Shown piece after piece: positions 1 to 5,779 of a stretch of DNA of 5,862 nucleotides. Position 1 is the stretch's first letter. Every line of letters begins with the position of its first letter. Made by a program: the position numbers and the translations under genes. The notes beneath the pieces are model-generated. The model saw nothing but the letters and a program-made list of their open reading frames with translations, was not told where the DNA came from and searched no databases. Source of the DNA: Bacillota bacterium. GTDB taxonomy: Bacteria > Bacillota > Bacilli > Bacillales_B > DSM-18226. The DNA lies in the NCBI GenBank assembly GCA_030705665.1, contig JAUZQA010000279.1:1-5862 (forward strand). Reading direction: 5' to 3'.

Positions 1-483
1 CCACATAAGTGGGGTATGAATAACAAATTGGTTATCCATTGAAAGGTTTAAGGTTACATTTAATGATTTAATAAATATATCCCTGCAGTCTGGATAGCCG
101 CTAAAGTCTGTTTCACAAACCCCCGTTACGATATGTTTTGCCCCTGTTTGACTTGCTAAAACACCAGCAAATGATAAAAATAATAGATTACGACCCGGAA
201 CAAACGTAGATGGTAATTCTCCATCGACGCCATCAGCAACGGGAATATCACTTCTTGTAAGAGCATTTGGGGCAAGCTGATTTAAAAGACTCATATCGAG
301 GATATGGTGACGAACACCAAGTTCTTTTGCAATATTTGCAGCACAATCTATTTCCAATCTATGCCTTTGATTATAATCAAACGTTACTGCTTCAACTTCC
401 TTAAATTGTTTCAGAGCCCAAAATAAACATGTTGTACTATCCTGGCCGCCGCTAAATACAACCACAGCTTTTTCATTTTTCAT
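1..483 (-). CDS. queC: 7-cyano-7-deazaguanine synthase QueC, 5' part (runs off the left edge)
   Basis: QueC makes preQ0 (7-cyano-7-deazaguanine) from 7-carboxy-7-deazaguanine, ammonia and ATP, a cytosolic step towards queuosine in tRNA. The reading frame begins at an ATG at 483 and stays open for 161 codons to the window edge; the family is about 220 residues long, so roughly the last quarter is missing, including the C-terminal zinc-binding cysteines. Seen in the protein: the ATP-binding PP-loop SGGQDSTTC at residues 11-19, FDYNQRH near residue 40, [11 protein letters not shown] in the middle, and the QueC signature [10 protein letters not shown] ribosome binding site TAAAGGAGTT (491-500) sits a good distance from the ATG. 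The leader carries a preQ1 riboswitch, so the gene is expected to be shut off by the pathway product, which independently supports the call. In Bacillus the gene heads queCDEF; whether queD, queE and queF follow here cannot be seen. Confidence 0.97.
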   Translation of the reverse strand, partial: MKNEKAVVVFSGGQDSTTCLFWALKQFKEVEAVTFDYNQRHRLEIDCAANIAKELGVRHHILDMSLLNQLAPNALTRSDIPVADGVDGELPSTFVPGRNLLFLSFAGVLASQTGAKHIVTGVCETDFSGYPDCRDIFIKSLNVTLNLSMDNQFVIHTPLMW

Positions 484-505
484 TTGTAAAAACTCCTTTA
501 AATAG

Positions 506-533
506 AAAAAAGCACTACTAAGAAAGCAGTACT
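506..533 (-). terminator. Riboswitch-controlled intrinsic terminator of queC
   Basis: On the minus strand AGUACUGC (533-526) pairs with GUAGUGCU (518-511) around a 7-nt loop, with two G-U pairs, and a run of U follows (511-506): an intrinsic terminator just before the queC ribosome binding site. The competing fold is visible: ACUAAGA (545-539), which contains the aptamer tail CUAA, can pair with UCUUAGU (523-517), taking up the terminator loop and 3' arm. With preQ1 bound the tail is held in the pseudoknot, the antiterminator cannot form, and transcription stops. The fold is seen in the sequence; the mechanism follows the known transcriptional preQ1-I switches. Confidence 0.9.
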
Positions 534-540
534 GATTCTC

Positions 541-572
541 TTAGTTTTTTTGAGAGGGTAGCTAGAACCTCT
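541..572 (-). promoter_or_regulatory. preQ1-I riboswitch aptamer in the queC leader
   Basis: Read on the minus strand, the RNA runs AGAGG (572-568), a loop UUCUAGCUAC, CCUCU (557-553), an A-rich linker, and the tail ACUAA (545-541). This is the H-type pseudoknot of the preQ1-I class: a 5-bp P1 stem, a loop with the conserved UUCUAGCUA, and an A-rich strand whose 3' CUAA folds back on the loop to form P2 around preQ1. By my recollection, the Bacillus subtilis queC aptamer has two more loop bases (UACAC before CCUCU), whereas the 10-nt loop here matches the geometry of the Thermoanaerobacter version. A small GC hairpin (CCGC 584-587 pairing with GCGG 574-577, in minus-strand reading) lies just upstream and is not part of the known aptamer. 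Ligand binding should reduce queC expression. Confidence 0.95.
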
Positions 573-609
573 ACCGCGACTTGGCGGATTGATATTAAAT
601 TCCTTTCCT

Positions 610-639
610 ACTATAGCATAAAGACAAGCTTTTTGTCAT
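610..639 (-). promoter_or_regulatory. Sigma-A promoter of the queC leader (extended -10)
   Basis: On the minus strand ATGACA (639-634) serves as the -35 and TATAGT (615-610) as the -10, with an 18-bp spacer. TG one base upstream of the -10 makes it an extended -10 element. Transcription would begin near 603, about 30 bases ahead of the preQ1 aptamer. The position fits the riboswitch well; no experimental start is known to me. Confidence 0.65.
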
Positions 640-673
640 AAAAAAATTTTACATTTTTAAGGCACAGCACAGA

Positions 674-711
674 ATTATAAAGGTGATAGCAATTGCTATC
701 ACCTTTATAAT
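674..711. terminator. Perfect 38-bp palindrome, probable bidirectional terminator
   Basis: Every base from 674 to 711 pairs with its mirror base around a centre between 692 and 693; each 19-base arm contains AAAGGTGATAGC and the centre is AATT. It lies 15 bases past the stop codon of the small Cys4 gene and just upstream of the queC promoter. As RNA the GC-richer GGTGATAGC stem is followed by a moderately U-rich stretch in either direction, so it can act as a terminator and insulate queC from read-through. There is no long pure U run, so termination may be weak, and an operator or protein-binding role remains possible. Confidence 0.6.
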
Positions 712-726
712 AAATTGTTAGATCAG

Positions 727-867
727 TTAAAATAACCAATTTTCATAACCGGACCATTTTTGATCATCGCGACAGCTTTCACATATGTGTAGAATGACGG
801 ATGCACATTCTTCATTACCTTTCGTGTCTATTTCTTCTTTTGTACCACAAATTTCACATACCCTCAT
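727..867 (-). CDS. Small Cys4 (zinc-ribbon-like) protein of unknown function
   Basis: This 46-residue protein carries CEIC at residues 4-7 and CESC at 29-32, two CxxC knuckles that very probably hold a zinc ion, plus an isolated Cys21. The C-terminal end is acidic and aromatic (QKWSGYENWLF). The start at 867 was chosen because AAAGGAGCTG (873-882) lies at ideal spacing before it. The frame can be extended upstream to an ATG at 933, but that adds 22 residues unlike the rest and would place the ribosome binding site inside the gene. I do not recognise the family. The double-CxxC layout resembles small Bacillus regulatory or adaptor proteins such as the anti-sigma factor Gin, but apart from the knuckles I see no sequence similarity, so no function is assigned. 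It stands alone, transcribed toward the palindrome at 674-711. I found no convincing promoter between it and 1119. Confidence 0.75.
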   Translation of the reverse strand: MRVCEICGTKEEIDTKGNEECASVILHICESCRDDQKWSGYENWLF

Positions 868-1027
868 TCTTACAGCTCCTTTCATAACTATAATTAATGT
901 GTTAACTGAAAATACAGATTCAAACGGAGTCAAAAATCCTTTATAAGGTCCAGTTCGTTATGTAATAATATTTACTTTGATGGGAAATTTATTATCAAAT
1001 CTTGTGCTTTGGAAAGGAATGATTTTT

Positions 1028-1055
1028 TTGATAAAGCAAATAAAAATTATATATT
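1028..1055 (+). promoter_or_regulatory. Possible sigma-A promoter of the HAD phosphatase gene
   Basis: TTGATA (1028-1033) and TATATT (1050-1055) are separated by 16 bp and lie about 65 bases ahead of the 1120 start. Each box matches the consensus at five and four positions, respectively. An 11-base palindrome, GTTAG-A-CTAAC (1082-1092), lies downstream where an operator could act. The region is very AT-rich, so chance matches are likely. Confidence 0.4.
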
Positions 1056-1119
1056 CTGGATACCTTATCACCTTTCATAGTGTTAGACTAACTTCATAAA
1101 CAACTTAAGGAGAGAAACT

Positions 1120-1908
1120 ATGAGTCAATTCAAAGTATTATTTTTAGATATTGATGGAACAATCTTAACACCTGATGATAAGATCGAGGAATCTACGAAA
1201 ATAGCAGTAGCCAAAGCTCAAGAACAAGGAATTGAAGTTTTTCTTGCAACTGGCCGTCCTATCCATGAAATTCTGGATATTGCTGGGAAATTAAAGATAA
1301 ATTCTTTTATTGGATATAACGGCGCTCTTGGGATTTACAAAGGAGAAGATTTATACAAAGACTATATGCCCACAGGATTGGTTGATAACTTTTTTAAGTT
1401 AGCAAAAGAGTATAATAATGAAATGGTTTTATATACAAATAACCATAATGCTTTTACATCATTGGATTCGCCTATCGTAAACAAATTTATTACAAAATTT
1501 CATCTACATAAAAATGAATTATATAAAAGATCAGACTTGACTAATATTCTTGGGATAACCTTAATGAACGTACGTGGAAATGAAGATCGTCACTATCTAA
1601 ACGAAGGGGGAATTCACTTAGCACAAGTCCATGTGGAAGGAATGGAAAATTGTTTCGATGTAATAAGAGATCATGTTAACAAGGGTTTTGGTGTTAATTG
1701 TGTTTTAACACATTTAGGGATTGGAAAAGAGGCTGCAATAGCTTTTGGGGATGGCTTAAATGATAAAGAAATGTTAATGAATGTCGGTGAGAGCTTTGCT
1801 ATGGGTAATGCCCATCCAGAACTATTTTCATATGCTAAACACAAAACTACGGCGGTGGCCCATTCTGGAATTCTTAATGGTTTAAAAACACTGAGGTTAA
1901 TAGACTAA
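1120..1908 (+). CDS. Cof-type HAD-IIB family hydrolase (YkrA-like)
   Basis: This is a cytosolic, magnesium-dependent phosphatase of the haloacid dehalogenase superfamily; relatives act on sugar phosphates, flavin or other small phosphorylated metabolites, and the substrate cannot be read from the sequence. All four HAD motifs are visible: DIDGT at residues 10-14 (nucleophile Asp10, acid/base Asp12), the motif II threonine in FLATGRP (Thr44), a probable motif III lysine in VNKG (Lys188), and GDGLND at 210-215 with the metal-binding acids. The stretch between motifs II and IV is a C2-type cap. At 262 residues the length is normal for the family. The ribosome binding site TTAAGGAGAG (1105-1114) fixes the start. 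The protein appears intact. It is a single-gene unit between its own putative promoter and a terminator shared with the convergent transporter gene. The wording of motifs and C terminus recalls Bacillus YkrA, but I do not assign that symbol firmly. Confidence 0.93.
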   Translation: MSQFKVLFLDIDGTILTPDDKIEESTKIAVAKAQEQGIEVFLATGRPIHEILDIAGKLKINSFIGYNGALGIYKGEDLYKDYMPTGLVDNFFKLAKEYNNEMVLYTNNHNAFTSLDSPIVNKFITKFHLHKNELYKRSDLTNILGITLMNVRGNEDRHYLNEGGIHLAQVHVEGMENCFDVIRDHVNKGFGVNCVLTHLGIGKEAAIAFGDGLNDKEMLMNVGESFAMGNAHPELFSYAKHKTTAVAHSGILNGLKTLRLID

Positions 1909-1969
1909 TTAAATGATGCCATTCGGATACTTGTTGTATAAATGCTAAATACTAGATACAAATAAAGAT

Positions 1970-2000
1970 AAAGCAGTGCGTGTATTTTGCACTGCTTTTT
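1970..2000. terminator. Bidirectional terminator between convergent genes
   Basis: AAAGCAGTGC (1970-1979) pairs perfectly with GCACTGCTTT (1989-1998) around a 9-nt loop. A five-T run (1996-2000) follows on the plus strand, giving a good intrinsic terminator for the HAD gene ending at 1908. On the minus strand the tail is less T-rich (TTTATCTTTATTT), but the same hairpin lies directly past the stop of the transporter gene at 2008, so it probably serves both. Confidence 0.88.
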
Positions 2001-2007
2001 CCTCTGC

Positions 2008-2844
2008 TCAAATTTTTGTAAAGACGATCCCCAGTAATGCCGAAATGACTCCAATTATTTGATATAATTTTAATTTTTCTTTAAAAAACCAGTAACCCGC
2101 AAAAACAACTACTAAACAATTCAAGCTCACGATTGGAAAAACAATGCTTGCCATCCCCGTTTTTAATGCATAAAAATAACTGCTATATCCAATCACACTT
2201 ATTAAGCCGACAATGGCTCCCACACTTACTTCCGAGCGTTTCCAATGATCCCTGCCAAAAACACTACAAATTGCTAAATATACACTGCCCCCGCCGTACA
2301 TCGCGATTAAAGTATTAAGAGAGTCAATATGCAAATAGGACGTTGTTTTCATTAAAATACCAAGAATACCAAAGGATAGGATCGCAAGAACAATTCGAAA
2401 AATCCATGGTAAATAATTCAGGTTGTAATTGGAATTAGGTGCATATTGAATGACTAGTGCAGATCCGAGCATCACGATAATCCCAATCCATTGAAAAATA
2501 GTAACATGTTCGTGGAATATTATTGCCGCACTCAAAATCGGCAAAAAAGCATTTGTCCCAATGATAGGTGATGTTAGACTTGCAGGTCCTTTTTCAAATG
2601 CTTTTGACATTTGAATATTACCATTTGCATTGAGAATTCCAATTAATGAACCTAAGATAATAGTCATTACATTCAAATGCAGTGGTCCAGTTGCAATTGC
2701 ATACCCAAGTGTAAGTAAAAAAGCAACAAAATAAAAGAAAAACTGAATATGTACCTTTGAAAGACCGTTTCCTGTACTCCATTTAAAAATCGTGTTGTTC
2801 GTTCCAAAACTTACAGTTGTTAACAACGCCGCTCCAATCCACAT
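2008..2844 (-). CDS. EamA-type DMT family transporter
   Basis: This 278-residue integral membrane protein belongs to the drug/metabolite transporter superfamily, whose members export or import small metabolites; the substrate is unknown. The sequence is almost wholly hydrophobic segments, fitting ten membrane helices as two repeats of five. The repeat is visible in paired motifs: AFEKGPASLTSPI near residues 82-94 against ALKTGMASIVFPI near 226-238, each followed by a helix, a charged turn (FHEHVTIFQWIG; FFKEKLKLYQIIG) and a final glycine-rich helix. A fairly long polar linker (PNSNYNLNY, 136-144) separates the halves. Length is typical of the family (about 280-300). The ATG at 2844 is preceded by AGAAGG about six bases away. 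The first helix begins right at the N terminus, as is usual, and no cleavable signal is needed. It is divergent from the MerR-like/racA unit and convergent with the HAD gene, so it appears to be transcribed alone. Confidence 0.92.
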   Translation of the reverse strand: MWIGAALLTTVSFGTNNTIFKWSTGNGLSKVHIQFFFYFVAFLLTLGYAIATGPLHLNVMTIILGSLIGILNANGNIQMSKAFEKGPASLTSPIIGTNAFLPILSAAIIFHEHVTIFQWIGIIVMLGSALVIQYAPNSNYNLNYLPWIFRIVLAILSFGILGILMKTTSYLHIDSLNTLIAMYGGGSVYLAICSVFGRDHWKRSEVSVGAIVGLISVIGYSSYFYALKTGMASIVFPIVSLNCLVVVFAGYWFFKEKLKLYQIIGVISALLGIVFTKI

Positions 2845-2876
2845 GATGAACCTTCTCTCCCCTTTTTTTCACTACT

Positions 2877-2906
2877 ATTTTAATTCCCATTTTTACTATT
2901 TTACAA
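2877..2906 (-). promoter_or_regulatory. Possible sigma-A promoter of the DMT transporter gene
   Basis: On the minus strand TTGTAA (2906-2901) and TAAAAT (2882-2877) are 18 bp apart, placing the transcription start near 2870, just ahead of the ribosome binding site. The boxes match at four and five positions in very AT-rich DNA, so this is only a candidate. Two palindromes lie further upstream: a 14-bp one at 2920-2933 (ATTATTT/AAATAAT) and ATTTTCA-G-TGAAAAT at 2941-2955. Confidence 0.4.
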
Positions 2907-3004
2907 TACTTTTTTAGATATTATTTAAATAATTATCGATATTTTCAGTGAAAATTGTTGATATTCCTTAAAAATGGTCTTGTTTTGAGAGCTTTTGTCA
3001 GTTG

Positions 3005-3034
3005 GCAGGAAAATAGAAGGCTAGTTGTGAATTT
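3005..3034 (+). promoter_or_regulatory. Candidate sigma-H promoter of the MerR-like gene / racA unit
   Basis: GCAGGAAAA (3005-3013) matches the sigma-H -35 consensus RnAGGAwWW at every defined position. After a 12-bp spacer, TGTGAATTT (3026-3034) matches RnnGAATww except for the first base. The layout is close to that of spoVG in Bacillus subtilis. The start would be near 3040, about 35 bases before the first gene. racA of Bacillus subtilis is known to be controlled by sigma-H and Spo0A, so this site is expected here. A weak Spo0A-box-like TTTGTCAGT lies at 2994-3002 (six of nine). No good sigma-A promoter was found for this unit. Confidence 0.55.
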
Positions 3035-3046
3035 AATACCTAAGTG

Positions 3047-3061
3047 TATGTATTAGACATA
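3047..3061. repeat. Short inverted repeat before the MerR-like gene
   Basis: TATGT (3047-3051) and ACATA (3057-3061) are perfect inverted arms around ATTAG, lying between the putative sigma-H start and the ribosome binding site of the 3077 gene. It is the right size for an operator, and the downstream protein has a DNA-binding domain, so autoregulation is possible. Five-base arms in AT-rich DNA arise often by chance. Confidence 0.25.
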
Positions 3062-3076
3062 GATTGAAAGGGTGGA

Positions 3077-3982
3077 ATGAAATTGAGAACCTATACCTTA
3101 AAAGAAATTTCAAAAATTATAAATGTTCCAACAAGCACCATCAAACAATGGGAAAAGGACCTTAATGGCCTGCTTACAATTCCACGTTCAAAACAAGGGG
3201 CACGTATTTTTTCTGAAACAGAAATAGATCTGCTACAACAGATCAAGGATTGGGAAGACAATGATTTAGGGAAGGAAAAAATAACTGAAATGCTAATGCA
3301 GCAGCAAAGTCTTTCTGACACAGGAAATGATGACATCACTGTACAAATACCAATCTTTACAATTGAAGATGCTGTAAGTGAAGGTACTGTAAGTGATGAT
3401 ACAGATAGTGAAGTTTCACTTGAATTATCACACTGGAACCAAGAACAGTTTTTTATGGCAATGGATCAATATAAAAAGACATTCTTAAATGAAGTAAAAA
3501 ATGAAATTAGAAGTGCTGTCAGAACAGAGGTGGTCGAAGAAGTGAAAAAAGAGATTTCTAAAGGCAATGTTTACACTGTGAAATCTCTCTCAGATTCGCT
3601 ATATAAAGCTAGTGCAAATGTGCAAGACGAGATGAAAGAGCTTGCATTTACTCTCCAAAAAACAGCTGATTTAACAGACAAAACATTTATTAGAATTGAT
3701 AAATCTATCGCTCAGCAATCAATAGAGAACTCTGAAGAATTTTATTCAATTTCTAAACAGCTGGCAGAAACATCTGAAGAACTTTCCCACTATATTGATG
3801 TTACGAATAGAGAACTAAGTACCCTAACAGAAACACTCGAATCACAACATGAATATTTTCTTGAAGATCGTGAAAAATTCCGCAACGAAGTTAAACAACG
3901 TGAACTTGCATTCCAAGGTATGTTAACAAGCTTTCGAGAAGCTGCTGCTGAAAAAGAAAAAAAATGGTGGAAATTTTGGTAG
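3077..3982 (+). CDS. MerR-like HTH and coiled-coil protein (DUF3967-like), RacA-type architecture
   Basis: This 301-residue protein has a MerR-type winged HTH at its N terminus: YTLKEISKIINVPTSTIKQWE (split, residues 6-15 and 16-26), then a wing and ARIFSETEIDLL (42-53). An acidic, probably disordered linker follows (about 80-118), then long heptad-rich helices (about 125-165 and 180-290), and a very short basic-aromatic end, KEKKWWKFW (293-301). The segment around 258-292, rich in RE, KQRE and FRE, resembles DUF3967, found in plasmid and chromosomal Bacillus proteins with the same HTH. No effector-binding domain of a classical MerR regulator is present, so a structural DNA-binding role (nucleoid organisation, anchoring, partition) is more likely than simple regulation; this is inference. 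The Trp-rich tail could touch membrane or a partner protein. It lies 69 bases upstream of racA, with no terminator between. The ribosome binding site GAAAGGGTGG (3066-3075) is close to the ATG; a TTG two codons on is an alternative start. Confidence 0.8.
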   Translation: MKLRTYTLKEISKIINVPTSTIKQWEKDLNGLLTIPRSKQGARIFSETEIDLLQQIKDWEDNDLGKEKITEMLMQQQSLSDTGNDDITVQIPIFTIEDAVSEGTVSDDTDSEVSLELSHWNQEQFFMAMDQYKKTFLNEVKNEIRSAVRTEVVEEVKKEISKGNVYTVKSLSDSLYKASANVQDEMKELAFTLQKTADLTDKTFIRIDKSIAQQSIENSEEFYSISKQLAETSEELSHYIDVTNRELSTLTETLESQHEYFLEDREKFRNEVKQRELAFQGMLTSFREAAAEKEKKWWKFW

Positions 3983-4051
3983 TTATTGATGCGTGTGAGT
4001 AAATTGAGTTTAAATGGATTTTATACCTACGTTAAGGTGGAGGGATTAGAA

Positions 4052-4567
4052 TTGAATACAAATGAAGTAGCCAAATTATTAGGTGTATCAATTAGTACCG
4101 TCCAGCGCTGGGTGAAACAATTAAAGTTACCAATGGAAAAAAATGACCGTGGCCATTATCTTTTCAAAGAAGAAGACATTGAATTACTAAAGGGCATCCA
4201 TCAACAAATTCAACAAGGTGTACTGCTATCAGATATTGCCCCACATTACGAGAAAAAAGCTCGAATTGGTGTAGTAAAGGAATGCTCCAGCGATCCAGCA
4301 ATTGAAAACTTATCTTCAAAAATGAAAGAGCTGGAAACCAAATTGAACGATAAGGCAGATTCTGTTACTACCTATCAACTTTTGCAGCATCGAAGAGAAA
4401 TAGAAGAGTTGCAAATTCAAATCAAAACCCTTACTAATAAAATTAGCCTACTTGAAAAACAGTTATCCCCAGAGCATGATGCCGAAAAACCATTACCAAC
4501 TGAAAAAGCAAATAAAGAAAGGAAAACCAAGAAAAAGAACTTTGTTAGCCATTTATTTGGATTCTAA
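4052..4567 (+). CDS. racA: Chromosome-anchoring protein RacA
   Basis: RacA binds DNA near the replication origin and ties it to the cell pole through DivIVA when the axial filament forms in early sporulation. The 171-residue protein shows the family layout (Bacillus subtilis RacA is 184 residues): a MerR-like HTH at 3-23 with GVSISTVQRWVKQLKLP, a short wing with GHYLF (34-38), a linker, and a coiled coil at about 85-138 containing the family's YQLLQHRREIEELQ (108-121). A lysine-rich tail ends in NFVSHLFGF, plausibly the amphipathic polar-targeting end. The start is a TTG at 4052: it gives the RacA N terminus MNTNEVA, and GGTGGAGGG (4036-4044) lies at good spacing. An upstream in-frame ATG at 3986 would add 22 residues that RacA lacks and has no ribosome binding site. 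It is the second gene of a unit with the 301-residue HTH protein, probably under sigma-H, and is closed by a strong terminator overlapping its stop codon. Confidence 0.93.
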   Translation: MNTNEVAKLLGVSISTVQRWVKQLKLPMEKNDRGHYLFKEEDIELLKGIHQQIQQGVLLSDIAPHYEKKARIGVVKECSSDPAIENLSSKMKELETKLNDKADSVTTYQLLQHRREIEELQIQIKTLTNKISLLEKQLSPEHDAEKPLPTEKANKERKTKKKNFVSHLFGF

Positions 4568-4604
4568 AGGCAGGACCTATTTTGGTTCTGCCTTTGTTTT
4601 TTTT
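4566..4604 (+). terminator. Intrinsic terminator of racA
   Basis: AAAGGCAGGACC (4566-4577) pairs with GGTTCTGCCTTT (4584-4595), with one G-U pair and a 6-nt loop, followed by an eight-T run (4597-4604). The first arm begins within the TAA stop codon of racA. This is the strongest terminator in the window and separates racA from the monooxygenase gene. Confidence 0.93.
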
Positions 4605-4647
4605 GCTTATTGAAATAAATTTCATCAACTTGATTAATCAGATTATT

Positions 4648-4675
4648 TTGCGCTAACAAAAATAGCTGATAATAT
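4648..4675 (+). promoter_or_regulatory. Sigma-A promoter of the monooxygenase gene (extended -10)
   Basis: TTGCGC (4648-4653) and TAATAT (4670-4675) are 16 bp apart, and TG one base before the -10 makes an extended -10 element. Transcription would start near 4682. This leaves only about 10 bases before the ATG at 4693 but a normal leader before the ATG at 4729, which helps choose the start. A 10-bp palindrome, TGATTAATCA (4631-4640), just upstream of the -35 could be a regulator site, but is short. Confidence 0.6.
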
Positions 4676-4728
4676 TTAATTTAAATAATTCAATGATTAC
4701 AAGAAAAAAACAGAAAGAAGATGAACTG

Positions 4729-5763
4729 ATGGTTAATCTCCATGCTCACCATAAGCGTTTAAGTGATATTCCATACTCTGTACTTGACCTTTCCCCGATT
4801 ATCCAGGGAGGCACTCCTTCTGAGTCCTTACAAAATACATTGGACCTTGCACAACATGCTGAAAACTGGGGCTTCCATCGTTATTGGCTCGCTGAACATC
4901 ATAATATGCCTGCAATTGCCAGTTCAGCCACCTCCGTTGTTATTGGACATGTAGCTGCAGGGACCTCTACTATTCGTGTGGGCTCCGGAGGCATCATGTT
5001 ACCTAATCATGCCCCATTAGTGATTGCCGAACAGTTTGGTACCCTTGAGGCCCTGTTTCCAGGGCGAATTGATCTTGGACTTGGACGTGCACCAGGAACA
5101 GACCAACTTACTGCAAATGCACTAAGACGTGACCCTTATAGCAATGGGCAAAACTTTCCTGAATTGGTTGATGAACTTAAGAATTATTTTGCTTCACCCT
5201 CACAATCCATTGACAAACCTGTTCGAGCTATTCCTGGAGAGGGTTTGAAGATCCCTATTTGGCTTTTAGGATCTAGCGGCTATAGTGCACAATTAGCAGG
5301 ATTGCTCGGAATTCCTTTTGCTTTTGCCAGCCATTTTGCACCTGAAAATACCTTACAGGCACTTAAAATATACCGCCAAAATTTCCGTCCGTCCGAAGAA
5401 TTAAAAAATCCGCATGCGATGGTTGCCGTAAATATCATTGCTGCTGACACAGATGAAGAGGCAAATTGGCTTTCAACATCGATGAAACAACATATATTAA
5501 ACTTATTTCGAAATAACCGTGTTCCATTGCAGCCGCCTGTAGAAAATATTGATGAATTGTTTAGTGATTATGAGAAAGCGTTATTGCAACAGCGAATGGA
5601 ATCGACCTTTATAGGAAGCCCTGCAATAGTGGAGAAAGGCCTTCAACAATTCCTCGACAAAACCAATGCCGATGAAATTATTGTAAATGCTCAAATATTT
5701 GACCATAAAGCGAGGCTGCACTCATTCGAGCTTGTATCTGAAATAATTGCATCCACTAAATAG
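4729..5763 (+). CDS. LLM class flavin-dependent oxidoreductase (luciferase-like monooxygenase, YwcH-like)
   Basis: This is a soluble bacterial-luciferase-type monooxygenase that would use reduced FMN and oxygen; the substrate is not evident. From the chosen start it has 344 residues, in keeping with relatives of about 330-340. Family hallmarks are [14 protein letters not shown] (11-24), [18 protein letters not shown] (44-61), and the long block from [19 protein letters not shown] (84-102) through [20 protein letters not shown] (104-123); a second-half strand reads [16 protein letters not shown] (175-190). The wording is that of the YwcH-type subgroup that aligns with luciferase over its full length. 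An in-frame ATG at 4693 would add 12 residues, mostly Lys, Arg, Glu and Gln ([12 protein letters not shown]); the ATG at 4729 is preferred because GAAAGAAG (4713-4720) is spaced correctly before it, the promoter puts the transcript start near 4682, and relatives begin close to the LSDIP motif. The gene is intact, stands alone, and has no evident link to racA. Confidence 0.93.
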   Translation: MVNLHAHHKRLSDIPYSVLDLSPIIQGGTPSESLQNTLDLAQHAENWGFHRYWLAEHHNMPAIASSATSVVIGHVAAGTSTIRVGSGGIMLPNHAPLVIAEQFGTLEALFPGRIDLGLGRAPGTDQLTANALRRDPYSNGQNFPELVDELKNYFASPSQSIDKPVRAIPGEGLKIPIWLLGSSGYSAQLAGLLGIPFAFASHFAPENTLQALKIYRQNFRPSEELKNPHAMVAVNIIAADTDEEANWLSTSMKQHILNLFRNNRVPLQPPVENIDELFSDYEKALLQQRMESTFIGSPAIVEKGLQQFLDKTNADEIIVNAQIFDHKARLHSFELVSEIIASTK

Positions 5764-5779
5764 GAATAACTTGACAGTA

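Noticed and set aside
868..933. N-terminal extension of the small Cys4 protein to an ATG at 933
   Set aside because: The strong ribosome binding site (873-882) lies inside this stretch and directs initiation at 867; the 22 added residues are unlike the rest, and no ribosome binding site precedes 933.
1675..1760. Apparent deletion of HAD motif III in the phosphatase
   Set aside because: At first the segment before GDGLND seemed too short, but VNKGFGVNCVLTHLGI aligns with the usual SKG-type motif III and helix, with Lys188 in place, and the total length is normal.
2133..2318. 61-codon plus-strand frame inside the transporter gene
   Set aside because: It lies opposite a convincing membrane protein gene, has no ribosome binding site, and its composition is that of an antisense shadow.
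3091..3339. 82-codon minus-strand frame inside the MerR-like gene
   Set aside because: It mirrors the HTH-coding region, is Ser/Cys-rich as antisense frames often are, and shows no recognisable domain.
4693..4728. Twelve-codon N-terminal extension of the monooxygenase
   Set aside because: No ribosome binding site precedes 4693, the putative transcript start is only about 10 bases away, and the added residues are a Lys/Glu-rich run that itself contains the ribosome binding site for 4729.
4763..4954. 63-codon plus-strand frame inside the monooxygenase gene
   Set aside because: It overlaps highly conserved monooxygenase motifs in another frame and lacks its own ribosome binding site.
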